Assembly: GCA_042408875.1 (NCBI GenBank)
Contig: JBHOQS010000023.1
Span: 310,001 to 374,000, forward strand
Length of the DNA: 64,000 bases
Source of the DNA: JBHOQS01 sp042408875
GTDB lineage: Bacteria; Chloroflexota; UBA11872; JBHOQS01
Reading direction: 5' to 3'
Both the position numbers and the translations under genes were made by a program. Positions 40,951 to 50,104 of this stretch are shown here, piece by piece; positions within the stretch are counted from its first letter, which is position 1, and each line of letters begins with the position of its first letter. The notes beneath the pieces are model-generated. The model was not told where the DNA came from, searched no databases, and was given only the letters and a program-made list of their open reading frames with translations.

Positions 40951-42936
40951 CTATCCGGCGCGCAACCACCAGTAGACCATTACGAGCACGGCACCAACGA
41001 GGAACGTCGCCGCGTAGGCGCGTACATAGCCCGACTGCCACCCACGCAGCGCCCCGCCGAAGGCACGGATCACGTTGCCGACCCCATTGACCGCACCATC
41101 GACGACAACAATGTCAAAGGTCGCCAGGCCACGAGCCACCGCGCCGCCCAGGCCGACCGTGATCGCAGCGTAGAGTTCGTCGATGTAGTACTTGTTCAAC
41201 ACCAATGTGTAGAGCCCGTTAAACGCGGCCGCGACCGCCTGCGGGCTCGGCGTACCCCGGATATACATCAGATAGGCCAGGCCAATGCCGGACAGCCCGG
41301 CCGCTACCGAGACCCAGGTGAGCGGGTTGGCGAAGACGGTGAGGGCGTTAGGGAGCTCCGCGGCATGCGCTCCGCCGACCGGCTCGACCGCGTGGCCGAG
41401 GAACGCCGTGAACCAATTCTCACCCATCCAGCCTCCGATCACTGAGAGAATGGCCAGCCCGATCAATGGCAGAGTCATCACCCAGGGAGACTCGTGCACC
41501 TCTGCCGCGCCGTGGCCGGCTGCCCCACCATGAGTCAAGTTGCCATGTCCATGGTCAGCGTCAGCGCCATGGGAGACCCCGGCCTGGAACGCCTCGGCCG
41601 GCGCCCTCTCCTGGTAGCGCGGCGGGCCGAAGAACACCAGGAACACCAGGCGGGACATATAGAAAGCCGTCATTGCCGCGGTGATCAACCCGACGGCCCA
41701 CAGCACGGGACTGCGGCTGAAGGTGTGCTCCAGAATAGCGTCTTTGGAATAGAAGCCGGATAGCAGCGGGAAACCGGAGATGGCAAGCCAGCCCACCGCG
41801 AAGGTCGCGAAGGTGACGGGTAGCTTCTCTCGCAGGCCACCCATCCGCCGGATGTCCATCTCATCGTGCAGGGCGTGGATCACCGAGCCTGCCCCCAGGA
41901 AGAGCAGGGCCTTAAAGAAGGCATGTGTCATGAGGTGAAAGATGCCAGCAGCGAAGGCGCCCACGCCCGCAGCCAGGAACATGTAGCCGAGCTGGCTGAT
42001 CGTCGAGTAGGCCAGCACACGCTTGATATCGAACTGCGTCAGGCCCATGCTTGCCGCGTAGATGGCTGTGATGGCTCCTACGACGGCCACCAGGGAGAGC
42101 GTCGCCGGTGCCATCTCATAGAGAACATGCGACCGCACAACCATGTACACACCCGCCGTGACCATGGTAGCGGCGTGGATCAGTGCGCTCACCGGGGTCG
42201 GGCCTTCCATAGCATCCGGGAGCCAGACGTACAAGGGTACCTGGGCGCTCTTGCCGGTCGCCCCGATAAACAGGAGCAGCGTGAGCAGCGTGGCCAGGCC
42301 CATCTGGCCCTGGAGCACGCTCGGTGCCCGCTCGAAGACCTCTTTGAAATCAAAGGTACCGAAGGTGGTGAACAGCAAGAACAGGCCGAGCAGGAAGCCG
42401 AAATCCCCGACCCGGTTGGTCACGAAGGCCTTCTTGCCGTCGATGGCCGCCGAGGGGCGCTCGAACCAGAAGCCGATCAGCAGATACGAGCACAGGCCCA
42501 CGAGCTCCCAGCCCACGAACATCAGCAAGAAGTTATCGGCCAGGACCAGGAGCAGCATAGAGAACGTGAACAGGTTCAAGTAGACGAAGAAGCGGCCAAA
42601 GCCGGGGTCGTGGCCCATGTACCCCAGCGAATAGAAGTGAATGAGAAAGCCGACCCCCGTGACGACCAGGATCATCACCATGGACAGAGGGTCGAGCAAG
42701 AAGGAGACATTGACGCGCAGGTCGCCGGTCGCAACCCAGGAGTACAGGGTCTGCACGATCTCGCGGTGCTCCGGATCGCGGGCCGTAAGGTCAAAGAAAA
42801 GGCCGGCGGACACCAGGAACGCCAGCCCGACGGAGCCAACGGCGAGTGTGCCGACGACCGCCTTGGGAAGCTGCCGGCCGATGAGGGCATTGATCACCGC
42901 CGCGGCCAGCGGCAGCGCGGGGACAAGCCAGATCAA
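40951..42936 (-). CDS. nuoL: NADH-quinone oxidoreductase subunit L
   Basis: A 661-residue antiporter-like subunit of complex I with the long lateral helix. Conserved parts: MFVGWELVGLCSYLLIGFW (Glu), SAQVPLYVWLPDAMEGPTPV (Lys and acidic residues), KRVLAYSTISQLGYMF and SGFPLLSGFYSKDAIL. A His-rich hydrophilic insert near residues 455-485 (SHGADADHGHGNLTHGGAAG) is unusual; it would lie in a loop between C-terminal helices and could bind metal. Length is otherwise normal. Confidence 0.96.
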   Translation of the reverse strand: MIWLVPALPLAAAVINALIGRQLPKAVVGTLAVGSVGLAFLVSAGLFFDLTARDPEHREIVQTLYSWVATGDLRVNVSFLLDPLSMVMILVVTGVGFLIHFYSLGYMGHDPGFGRFFVYLNLFTFSMLLLVLADNFLLMFVGWELVGLCSYLLIGFWFERPSAAIDGKKAFVTNRVGDFGFLLGLFLLFTTFGTFDFKEVFERAPSVLQGQMGLATLLTLLLFIGATGKSAQVPLYVWLPDAMEGPTPVSALIHAATMVTAGVYMVVRSHVLYEMAPATLSLVAVVGAITAIYAASMGLTQFDIKRVLAYSTISQLGYMFLAAGVGAFAAGIFHLMTHAFFKALLFLGAGSVIHALHDEMDIRRMGGLREKLPVTFATFAVGWLAISGFPLLSGFYSKDAILEHTFSRSPVLWAVGLITAAMTAFYMSRLVFLVFFGPPRYQERAPAEAFQAGVSHGADADHGHGNLTHGGAAGHGAAEVHESPWVMTLPLIGLAILSVIGGWMGENWFTAFLGHAVEPVGGAHAAELPNALTVFANPLTWVSVAAGLSGIGLAYLMYIRGTPSPQAVAAAFNGLYTLVLNKYYIDELYAAITVGLGGAVARGLATFDIVVVDGAVNGVGNVIRAFGGALRGWQSGYVRAYAATFLVGAVLVMVYWWLRAG

Positions 42937-42963
42937 GCCGCTAATGGTCGCTCCCTCCCTTCG

Positions 42964-43266
42964 CTAGCCGCGCAGCGCGCTCAGGTCGTCCACGTCCACG
43001 CTGCGCCGGCTCCGGAAGATATCGATGATGATCGCCAGGCCCACAGCTACCTCCGCCGCGGCCACCGTCATGACGAAGAAGACGAAGACCTGCCCGTCTA
43101 CCTGGTTGAGCATGCGGGCGAAGGCGACAAACGAGAGATTGACCGCGTTGAGCATCAGCTCAACGGACATGAAGATCGTGAGCGCGTTCTTCCGCAGAAA
43201 CACGCCCGCCATCCCGGTCGTGAACAAGATGGCGCTCAGGATCAAGTAGTACTCGACCGGCACCAT
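42964..43266 (-). CDS. nuoK: NADH-quinone oxidoreductase subunit K
   Basis: A 100-residue three-helix complex I subunit. The conserved glutamates are in FMSVELMLNAVNLSF and the third helix region MTVAAAEVAVGLAI. Full length from ATG 43266, with an AAAGGA-type ribosome-binding site upstream. Its first 107 bases are also read, in another frame, as the C-terminus of nuoJ. Confidence 0.96.
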   Translation of the reverse strand: MVPVEYYLILSAILFTTGMAGVFLRKNALTIFMSVELMLNAVNLSFVAFARMLNQVDGQVFVFFVMTVAAAEVAVGLAIIIDIFRSRRSVDVDDLSALRG

Positions 43267-43774
43267 TCCCGCTCGTTCCTTTCACTTCACGCTTGTGGGC
43301 GATCACTACGGCGCCCAGGATCGCCGCGAGCAGGAGCACGGAGGTGACCTCAAACGGCAGCAGGTAACGCGTATACAGCGCGGTAGCCACTGCAGTGATA
43401 TTGTCCTGGTCGGCCACACCCCCGCGCGCCGCTGTACCAGTACCCAGTGTCACCAGGATGGCCAGAGCCAGGAACGCCACAGCGGCGATGAGGCCTAGTG
43501 GCTTAAACGGCCGAAAGCGGCGCTCGAGCGGCTCCGGGTGGCCGACGTCAAGCAGCATGATCACAAACAGCATCAGCACCATCACGGCGCCGGCGTAGAC
43601 CGCCACCTGCACCGCGGCGAGGAAGTATGCGCCCAGCAGAATGTACAGCACGGCGAGGCAGAAGAAATTCGCCACAAGGAGCAGGGCACTGTACATGGCC
43701 CGGCGCTGAATCACCACGCCGATGCCGCTCACCACGGCGACTGCTGCGACGATGGAAAAGATAATCGCTTCCAT
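43160..43774 (-). CDS. nuoJ: NADH-quinone oxidoreductase subunit J, extended C-terminus
   Basis: A 204-residue complex I membrane subunit with five hydrophobic helices (ALLLVANFFCLAVLYILLG, VQVAVYAGAVMVLMLFVIML, and a fifth ending GAVVIAHKREVKG). The conserved YAGAVMVLMLF motif is present. The family usually ends soon after the fifth helix, near position 43270. Here the frame continues for about 36 more polar residues, ending at 43160 inside nuoK (107-base overlap in a different frame). Start ATG 43774 gives the usual N-terminus. Confidence 0.93.
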   Translation of the reverse strand: MEAIIFSIVAAVAVVSGIGVVIQRRAMYSALLLVANFFCLAVLYILLGAYFLAAVQVAVYAGAVMVLMLFVIMLLDVGHPEPLERRFRPFKPLGLIAAVAFLALAILVTLGTGTAARGGVADQDNITAVATALYTRYLLPFEVTSVLLLAAILGAVVIAHKREVKGTSGNGAGRVLLDPERHLVHDRDGGRVSAEERAHDLHVR

Positions 43775-43891
43775 GTTTTTGGCTCTCGCCCGGCGCACCG
43801 GCCGGCCTGCGCGGGCTCAGCCGGCGATACCCGGCCGCGGGCAGGCACCGGCAACGCCTTACGTAGTGATAATTAAAGTAATGATAAGATG

Positions 43892-44374
43892 CTAGCCCGG
43901 CATCCACGAGTCAGCCGGATCCTTCTTCGGCACCGGTTGGAGCAGCATCTCTTTCGTATAAATCGTTGCCGCGCGGGTGTATTCGGACAGCTCGTAGATC
44001 TGCTTCATCTGTAACGCTTCAGTCGGGCAGGCCTCGACGCAGAAACCGCAGAAGATGCAGCGCAGGTAATTGACCACCCATATCTTGGCGTAGCGTTCAC
44101 CGATGGAGATCGGGTTATCCGGCGGGTTCTCCGCGCCCTCCACGTAGATGGCGTACGCCGGGCACACCGCAGCGCACAGCTCACACCCGACGCACTTCTC
44201 CAGTCCGTTCTCATGGCGCGCCAGCTCATGCCGGCCACGATGTCGCGGCGGCAGCACCGGCTTCACGTCTGGATACTGAAGCGTCACCGGCTTCTTGAAC
44301 AGGTGCCGCAACGTGACACCCAGGCCCTTGGCGATGGCGATCATGTCGCCTGCCGTCTCCGCGATGCTTGCCAT
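43892..44374 (-). CDS. nuoI: NADH-quinone oxidoreductase subunit I
   Basis: A 160-residue ferredoxin-like subunit binding two 4Fe-4S clusters (N6a, N6b). The cluster motifs are CVGCELCAAVCPAYAI and CIFCGFCVEACPTEAL, both complete. It transfers electrons from the peripheral arm to NuoB near the quinone site. It is between nuoH and nuoJ; the 117-base spacer to nuoJ is AT-rich near 43863-43889. Confidence 0.97.
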   Translation of the reverse strand: MASIAETAGDMIAIAKGLGVTLRHLFKKPVTLQYPDVKPVLPPRHRGRHELARHENGLEKCVGCELCAAVCPAYAIYVEGAENPPDNPISIGERYAKIWVVNYLRCIFCGFCVEACPTEALQMKQIYELSEYTRAATIYTKEMLLQPVPKKDPADSWMPG

Positions 44375-44416
44375 TGCCCCCTACTTTACAGACCTGCGTA
44401 CAGATTCGTAACTTTA

Positions 44417-44436
44417 ATGACTGCTTATGACTGCTG
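44417..44436. repeat. 10-bp tandem duplication in nuoH-nuoI spacer
   Basis: ATGACTGCTT (44417-44426) and ATGACTGCTG (44427-44436). Within the 64-base gap between nuoH and nuoI. Confidence 0.75.
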
Positions 44437-44438
44437 AT

Positions 44439-45422
44439 TTACCGTAAGGCGATCACCGTTGCCGTGGCAAATAGGTTCAAGAGCGCCAGCGGCAATAGGA
44501 TCTTCCAGCCGAGCGCCATTAGGCGGTCGTAGCGCAGCCGCGGCAACGTCGCGCGCAGCCAGATGAACACCAGCAACAGGAAGGCGACTTTCAGCAGAAA
44601 CCACACTGGCGGGAAGATCCAGCCCGGCGACCAGCCGCCCAGGTACAGCACTGTGACCAGGGCGCTGATGTTCACCATGTTCACGTACTCGGCCATGAAG
44701 AAGGCCGACCACTTGAAACCGCTGTACTCTGTGTGATAGCCAGCGCCCAACTCCCCCTCGGCCTCCGGCAGGTCGAACGGCGCCCGGTTGGTCTCAGCAA
44801 TACCGGCGATATAGTACACGATAAAGCCCAGGAACTGCGGGATGATGTTCCAAAGGCCGTTGACCTGCTGCTCCACGATCCGGTTCAGGCTGAGTGAGCC
44901 GGCCATCAGGATCACGCTGAGCACGGCCACGCCCTGCGCTAGCTCGTAGCTGATCATCTGCGCCGACGAACGCACGGCGCCCAGCAGGGAGTACTTGCTG
45001 TTCGACGCCCAGCCGCCTAGCACGATGCCGTAGACCGCCAGCGAGGCAATCGCGGCCACGTACAGATAGCCGATGTTGATATCGGCGACCTGGAGCTTGA
45101 TCTCCCGCCCAAACAGCGTGACCGGCGGGCCGATCGGGATCACTGCGAAGATGATCACCGCCGGAATGATCGACACCGCCGGCGCAAGCGTATGGATGAT
45201 CCGGTCAGCCTGAGCGGGTATGACGTCTTCCTTAAAGACCAGCTTGATGCCATCCGCCACCGGCTGGAAGAACCCGAACGGCCCGACGCGGTTCGGGCCG
45301 ATGCGCGCCTGCATGCGGCCCAGCACCTTGCGCTCGGTGAGCGTGAGGTAGGCAAAGGCGGTCAGCAGCGCCCAAATGACGATGGCACTCTTAATAGCAG
45401 CCTCGATCACAACGCCTAGCAT
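44439..45422 (-). CDS. nuoH: NADH-quinone oxidoreductase subunit H
   Basis: A 327-residue membrane subunit that forms part of the quinone-binding chamber. Conserved: ERKVLGRMQARIGPNRVGPF near the N-terminus, GWASNSKYSLLGAVRSSAQM, and ETNRAPFDLPEAEGELGAGY. Length is normal, with eight predicted helices. Its ATG at 45422 overlaps the nuoG stop in an ATGCTAG arrangement, indicating translational coupling. Confidence 0.97.
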   Translation of the reverse strand: MLGVVIEAAIKSAIVIWALLTAFAYLTLTERKVLGRMQARIGPNRVGPFGFFQPVADGIKLVFKEDVIPAQADRIIHTLAPAVSIIPAVIIFAVIPIGPPVTLFGREIKLQVADINIGYLYVAAIASLAVYGIVLGGWASNSKYSLLGAVRSSAQMISYELAQGVAVLSVILMAGSLSLNRIVEQQVNGLWNIIPQFLGFIVYYIAGIAETNRAPFDLPEAEGELGAGYHTEYSGFKWSAFFMAEYVNMVNISALVTVLYLGGWSPGWIFPPVWFLLKVAFLLLVFIWLRATLPRLRYDRLMALGWKILLPLALLNLFATATVIALR

Positions 45423-47947
45423 GCCGCGATCCTTACGATGGGCAGGAGCTCGTTCCAGTCCATGATCTCGCGCAGCGCCGCCGCGTGGTGGTTGTCCGGC
45501 GCATAGGCGGTGCCGGGCGGAACCCGCCCGTTGACGCGGGCACGCAGGCGCACGCTTCCGCGCGCCGTCGAGAGCTCGACCTGCGCGCCATCCTGGATGC
45601 CCAGGGGCTCAGCGTCGGCGCGGTTGAGCTCGACGAACGGCTCGGGTGCCTGCTGCAAGAGCTGCGGGGTACGCTCCACCATCGTGCTGTCGCCGAAGAG
45701 CACCCGGCCCGTCGTCAGCACCACCTCGCCGGGCCCGAGCTGCGGCGCGCAGGCAGGCGAGTGCACCGGAGCAGCGCGCCAGAGGCGTTCACCGCGTGGC
45801 TCCTCCCGTACCAGCGCCCCGGTAGGACCGAACCCCCGCGCCAGAGCTCGGGCATAGCCGGGCACGTTGCGTAGGATGTCGGCAGTGATGGCACCCGCGC
45901 TCTCGTACGGGAAGGGCGTGCCCAGCGCTGCTGCCAGGTCCGTCAAGATCTGCCAGTCGGCCTTGCCCAGCGTCTTTGGCTCCAGCGCACGATGGATGCG
46001 CTGGATACGACCTTCGACGTTGGTGAACGTGCCGTCCTTCTCGGCGAAGGAGAGTGCTGGCAGGACCACGTCGGCCTCCGCCGCTACTTCGGTCATGAAC
46101 AGGTCCTGCACCACCAGGAACTCGAGATTGGCGATGGCCCGGCGCGCTAGCTCGGCATCGGGGAAGCTGCGCAGCGGGTTCGCCCCCACTAGGTAAAGCG
46201 CTTTGAGCCGGCCGTCTGCGGCAGCCTGGAGCATCTCGCTGGTTGAGAGCCCGCCCTCGCCAGGCACGACCCCAACATCGATAGCTCCGCGGGAGTTGTT
46301 GTGCTCGACCAGCACGTTCAGCCCACAGGCCGGCTTCTCCAAGCTGCCGGTCACCAGGGCGAGATTGTAGACCGCGTCCAGCAGTTGCTCACCGGACGGG
46401 TCGCGTTCCACGCGTGGGCCGACCAAGATGAGTGCGCCGCCGGCCAGTGCCGCCGCAGCAGCGCGGAGCTGCTCCGCCGGAACGCCGGTGAGCCGCTCCG
46501 TCTCCTCAGGTGTGAAGGGAGCGAGCCCCTGCCTCAGGCCCTCCAGCCCTTCGATCCGCGCGGCCAGCGCGGCGGTATCAGCGCCGGCCAGGACCGCCGC
46601 GGCGAGGCCCTGCACCAGCGTCGCGGCCGTGCCGGGGCGGTAGCGCAGCGCCGCTGTGGCTGTCTTCTCAGCAAAGGTCGCGTGCGTGTTCGCCACGACC
46701 AGCTTCACCCGGCCGTTCTTCGTCGCCTTGTAAATGCGCAGCCAGATGACCGGCAGTTCTTCGGTGAGATCGGAAGCCAGCACGAACACCGCCGGAGCGC
46801 GCTCGATCTCCTGGATCGTATTCATCGCCCCGGAGAGGCCGTATTTTGCCAGCGGCCGCGGCGGGATACGTGGGGCCACGCGCGAGTCAACGTTCGGCGT
46901 CCCAATGAGCTCTTTGAATACCCGTTGCAGGACGTAGTTGTCCTCGTTCGTGCAGTGCGAACCGCCGATAACGCCGATCGCCTGCGCCCCGTGCTGCGCC
47001 TTGATCTCGGTCAAGCGCTGGACCACAGCATTGAGCGCATGCTCCCAGGAGATTGGCTCGAACTCGCCCTGCGCATTCCGCCCAAGCGGCTGGGTGAGCC
47101 GGTCCTCAGCCTCGACGAAGTGATAGCCGAAGCGGCCCTTGTCGCACAGCCAGAGCTCGTTGACCTCCTCGTTCTCGCGGCCGCGCATGCGCGCCAGGAT
47201 GTTACGCCGCGTATCCACGATCACATTGCAGCCCACTGCGCAATGCGTGCAGACCGAGTCGGTCTCCAGGTTGTCCCACGGCCGCGAGCGGAAGCGGTAG
47301 GTCGCGTTCGTCAGCGCGCCGCACGGGCAGATCTCAGTGATATTGCCATGGAAGGGCGAGCGCATCGGCTGACCAGTGAACGTCCGGAGCTCGGACTTAT
47401 AGCCACGCTGGAAGAAGCCGAGCTCCGGCTCGCCGGCAATCTCGTCCATGAAGCGGGTGCAGCGATAGCAGACGATGCAGCGCTCCTGGTCAAGCGTCAC
47501 CAACGGGGAGAGCGGCGCGGCCTTGCGCGCGAAGCGCTTGACCTCCTCGAAGCGGCTCGTCACCGGGCCGTAGTCGTGGCTCTGGTCTTGCAGCGGGCAC
47601 TCTCCGCCCGCATCACAGACCGGGCAGTCGAGCGGGTGATTGATCAGCAGGAACTCGATCACCCCGCGGCGCGCTTTCTCGACCCGCGGCGTATTCGTGC
47701 GTACGACCATCCCCTCGGCCACCTGCGTCGTGCAGGCGGTGAGCACCGCCGGGGGCCGCCCGCCGGCCTCGATCTCGACCATGCACATGCGGCACGCGCC
47801 GATGATGCTGAGCTTGGGATGATAGCAGAAGATCGGGATATCGATGCCCAGCAGCTTGGCGGCTTCCACCACGACTGTGCCGCGTGGGACCTTGACCTCC
47901 TGGCCGTCAATCGTCAGGGTGACCAGATTGCTTGCTGTTGCTACCAT
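45416..47947 (-). CDS. nuoG: NADH-quinone oxidoreductase subunit G
   Basis: An 843-residue iron-sulfur subunit. Order: 2Fe-2S ferredoxin domain with cysteines in CYHPKLSIIGACRMC; a His-Cys3 and 4Fe-4S region with DCPVCDAGGECPLQDQSHDY and ERCIVCYRCTRF; a molybdopterin-oxidoreductase-like domain with its own 4Fe-4S motif CTHCAVGC; and a C-terminal dinucleotide-binding-like domain. The start ATG 47947 is chosen from the MVATASNLVTLTIDG N-terminus; the frame extends upstream only as a shadow of nuoF. The stop overlaps nuoH by 7 bases. Confidence 0.96.
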   Translation of the reverse strand: MVATASNLVTLTIDGQEVKVPRGTVVVEAAKLLGIDIPIFCYHPKLSIIGACRMCMVEIEAGGRPPAVLTACTTQVAEGMVVRTNTPRVEKARRGVIEFLLINHPLDCPVCDAGGECPLQDQSHDYGPVTSRFEEVKRFARKAAPLSPLVTLDQERCIVCYRCTRFMDEIAGEPELGFFQRGYKSELRTFTGQPMRSPFHGNITEICPCGALTNATYRFRSRPWDNLETDSVCTHCAVGCNVIVDTRRNILARMRGRENEEVNELWLCDKGRFGYHFVEAEDRLTQPLGRNAQGEFEPISWEHALNAVVQRLTEIKAQHGAQAIGVIGGSHCTNEDNYVLQRVFKELIGTPNVDSRVAPRIPPRPLAKYGLSGAMNTIQEIERAPAVFVLASDLTEELPVIWLRIYKATKNGRVKLVVANTHATFAEKTATAALRYRPGTAATLVQGLAAAVLAGADTAALAARIEGLEGLRQGLAPFTPEETERLTGVPAEQLRAAAAALAGGALILVGPRVERDPSGEQLLDAVYNLALVTGSLEKPACGLNVLVEHNNSRGAIDVGVVPGEGGLSTSEMLQAAADGRLKALYLVGANPLRSFPDAELARRAIANLEFLVVQDLFMTEVAAEADVVLPALSFAEKDGTFTNVEGRIQRIHRALEPKTLGKADWQILTDLAAALGTPFPYESAGAITADILRNVPGYARALARGFGPTGALVREEPRGERLWRAAPVHSPACAPQLGPGEVVLTTGRVLFGDSTMVERTPQLLQQAPEPFVELNRADAEPLGIQDGAQVELSTARGSVRLRARVNGRVPPGTAYAPDNHHAAALREIMDWNELLPIVRIAAC

Positions 47948-48024
47948 CGCAGGTATTCTCTCTATCTTTCCCCATCTCTCAGGCGGCTGCGCTGCTCCCG
48001 GCACTCCACCAGCGCTGAGCCGTC

Positions 48025-49317
48025 TTACGCCGTGGCGACCTGCACCCGGCGCTTCGGGCAGCCGCCGCCGGTGATATGGGCCTCGTACTCGCTGCGGAAC
48101 TTCTTCAGGCCAGACAGCAGCGCCGGCAGCGAGAAATCGCCCAGCGGGCAGAGGCACTTGCGGCCGCCGACGTTGTCAGCGATGTCCAGCAGCAGTTCGA
48201 GATCGTACGAGCGCCCCTGGCCGTACTCGATACGGCGCACGATATCCCAGATCCAGTGTGTCCCTTCCCGGCACGGCGTGCACTTGCCACACGACTCATG
48301 CTGGAAGAAGCGCGAGATGTTCAGGTTCGCCTGCACGATGCAGGTCGAGTCATCGATGACGATAATGCCGGCTGTGCCGAGCATGCTTCCCGCTGCGGTG
48401 ATCGAGTCGGGGTCTGTATTCACATCGATCTCATCGCCAGTGAGCATAGCCGCCGACGCGCCGCCGGGGATGACCGCCTTGATGCGCCGCCCTGGCAAAG
48501 GCCCGCCAGCGTGCTCGAAGAGCAGCTCCTTCAGGTTCATGCCAATCGGCCCCTCATAGAGGCCGGGGCGTTGGATCTGGCCGCTCACGCAGAAGAGCTT
48601 CGGGCCCGGGCACTTCGGGTGCCCGATCGAGGCAAACCATTCCCCACCGCGGTTCACGATGTGCGGCACACAGGCCAGGGTCTCGACATTGTTGATCACC
48701 GTCGGCTTGCCGAATAGACCCACCTGGGTGGGGAAGGGCGGGCGCACGCGCGGCTGGGCGCGCTTCCCCTCGATCGACTCCATGAGCGCCGACTCCTCCC
48801 CGCAAATGTAAGCGCCGGCCCCTCGGTGCACCGAGAGCTCGAAGGAGAAGTCCGAGCCCAGGATATTCTTGCCGAGGAAGCCCTTCTCGTATGCCTCGGC
48901 GATGGCCCGCTCGAGAATACGCGCGCCGCGGGCGAACTCCCCGCGAATGTAGATCCAGCCACGCTCGATCTCGCAGGCATAGGCGCAGAGAATGGCGCCT
49001 TCGATCACCATATGCGGGTCGTTGTCAATCAGGTACCGATTACAGAACGTGCCCGGCTCGCTCTCGTCCGCATTGACGGCTAGATAGCGTGGGTAGACGC
49101 CGGCCGGCAGCGAGCTCCACTTGAGGCCGGTGGGAAACAGCGCCCCGCCGCGTCCGCGCAAGTTCGATTTCTTAACCTCGTCCACCACCTGCGCCGGTGT
49201 CATCTCTTTGACAGCCTTGCGCAGCGCCTGATAGCCGCCGTTGCGGATATACGTCTCGATACGCTGCGAGTCGGGCTTGCCGACATTCTGCAACAGGATC
49301 GGCTCGAAGACCGCCAT
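48025..49317 (-). CDS. nuoF: NADH-quinone oxidoreductase subunit F
   Basis: A 430-residue subunit that binds NADH, FMN and the N3 4Fe-4S cluster; entry point for electrons. NADH site: NLRGRGGALFPTGLKW; FMN site: VNADESEPGTFCNRY and GAGAYICGEESALMESIEG; cluster motif: ESCGKCTPCREGTHW with the fourth cysteine in CLCPLGD. The start at 49317 gives the standard N-terminus; the open frame extends upstream across nuoE only by chance. Confidence 0.97.
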   Translation of the reverse strand: MAVFEPILLQNVGKPDSQRIETYIRNGGYQALRKAVKEMTPAQVVDEVKKSNLRGRGGALFPTGLKWSSLPAGVYPRYLAVNADESEPGTFCNRYLIDNDPHMVIEGAILCAYACEIERGWIYIRGEFARGARILERAIAEAYEKGFLGKNILGSDFSFELSVHRGAGAYICGEESALMESIEGKRAQPRVRPPFPTQVGLFGKPTVINNVETLACVPHIVNRGGEWFASIGHPKCPGPKLFCVSGQIQRPGLYEGPIGMNLKELLFEHAGGPLPGRRIKAVIPGGASAAMLTGDEIDVNTDPDSITAAGSMLGTAGIIVIDDSTCIVQANLNISRFFQHESCGKCTPCREGTHWIWDIVRRIEYGQGRSYDLELLLDIADNVGGRKCLCPLGDFSLPALLSGLKKFRSEYEAHITGGGCPKRRVQVATA

Positions 49318-49324
49318 CGTCCGG

Positions 49325-49900
49325 CTAGCTTCCTTTCTGCTCTTCAGTGCGCTCGCCTTTGCCAGCTCCCACGTCGATCGGGGACACCGGCACCGTGGGA
49401 GTCTTCGCCCCATCAGGCGGCGGCACCTCACCGCGGGCAAGCAGGCCCAGGATCTCATCCAGCCGCGCCGTATCCAGGGGCCCGTAGGTTTCCCAATGGA
49501 GCTGGAGCACCGGCGCGATCTCGCAGTACCCCACGCACTCCACCTCGCCCACTGTAAAGAGCCCATCGGCGGTCGTGCCGCCGTCCTCGGGCAGATTGAG
49601 CCGGTGGCAGGCGTGATGGAACAGCTCATGCGCCCCGCGCAGCGCACACGGCAAGCCCACGCAGAACTCCACCAGATACTTGCCAATGGGCGCCTTGTGA
49701 TACATGGTGTAGAAGCTGGCGACCGCCGCGACCTCCGCCGGATGCAGGTTCAGGAGCTCGGCCACCTCGACCATCACCTCTGGGGAGAGCCAGCCGGCCT
49801 CCTCCTGCGCGGCCCACAGCGCCCGCATGATCGCCGCCCGCTTCGTGGGATAGAGCGTCAGCGATTCCAGGATACGCGCCCTCGTCTGCTCAGACAGCAT
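49325..49900 (-). CDS. nuoE: NADH-quinone oxidoreductase subunit E
   Basis: A 191-residue thioredoxin-like subunit with the N1a 2Fe-2S cluster. Ligands are in CVGLPCALRG and VECVGYCEIAP. The core ends near residue 155; a Pro- and charge-rich tail (PPPDGAKTPTVPVSPID) follows, about 30 residues longer than usual. Its start is 204 bases downstream of nuoD, the widest spacer in the operon, which carries an 11-bp repeat and an alternating purine-pyrimidine tract. Confidence 0.95.
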   Translation of the reverse strand: MLSEQTRARILESLTLYPTKRAAIMRALWAAQEEAGWLSPEVMVEVAELLNLHPAEVAAVASFYTMYHKAPIGKYLVEFCVGLPCALRGAHELFHHACHRLNLPEDGGTTADGLFTVGEVECVGYCEIAPVLQLHWETYGPLDTARLDEILGLLARGEVPPPDGAKTPTVPVSPIDVGAGKGERTEEQKGS

Positions 49901-49910
49901 AGTCGTGTCC

Positions 49911-49943
49911 GTTACGTAGCTGTTCCCTAGCTGTTACGTAGCC
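49911..49943. repeat. 11-bp repeat, three copies, upstream of nuoE
   Basis: GTTACGTAGCT (49911-49921), GTTCCCTAGCT (49922-49932) and GTTACGTAGCC (49933-49943). It begins 10 bases upstream of the nuoE start codon. Confidence 0.88.
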
Positions 49944-50035
49944 GTGCTCATACCAGCCGGTCTGCATAAACCCCGTCTCTAGCGAAAGCTCCGGCGAGAG
50001 CTCTGGCGACGCTTTTTATATAACTCATATACTCA

Positions 50036-50086
50036 ACGTATACGCACATGCATACGTATATGCATACGCATGCGCACACGCATATA
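50036..50086. repeat. 51-bp perfectly alternating purine-pyrimidine tract
   Basis: Every base from 50036 to 50086 alternates purine and pyrimidine without a break, mixing CG, CA/TG and TA steps. It includes palindromic ATGCAT, TACGTA and GCATGC. Such tracts favour left-handed Z-DNA and cruciforms under negative supercoiling. It lies in the nuoD-nuoE spacer. Confidence 0.95.
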
Positions 50087-50104
50087 ACGTGTCGAGTGTA
50101 AACA

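Noticed and set aside
41866..43347. Long plus-strand open frame across nuoL and nuoK
   Set aside because: Low-complexity Glu/Gln/His/Arg-rich shadow of NuoL and NuoK on the other strand; no start context.
46301..48559. Long open frame on the plus strand across nuoG and nuoF
   Set aside because: The minus strand codes for clear NuoG and NuoF with all cofactor motifs. The plus frame has no recognisable domain and is open because of high GC at codon positions.
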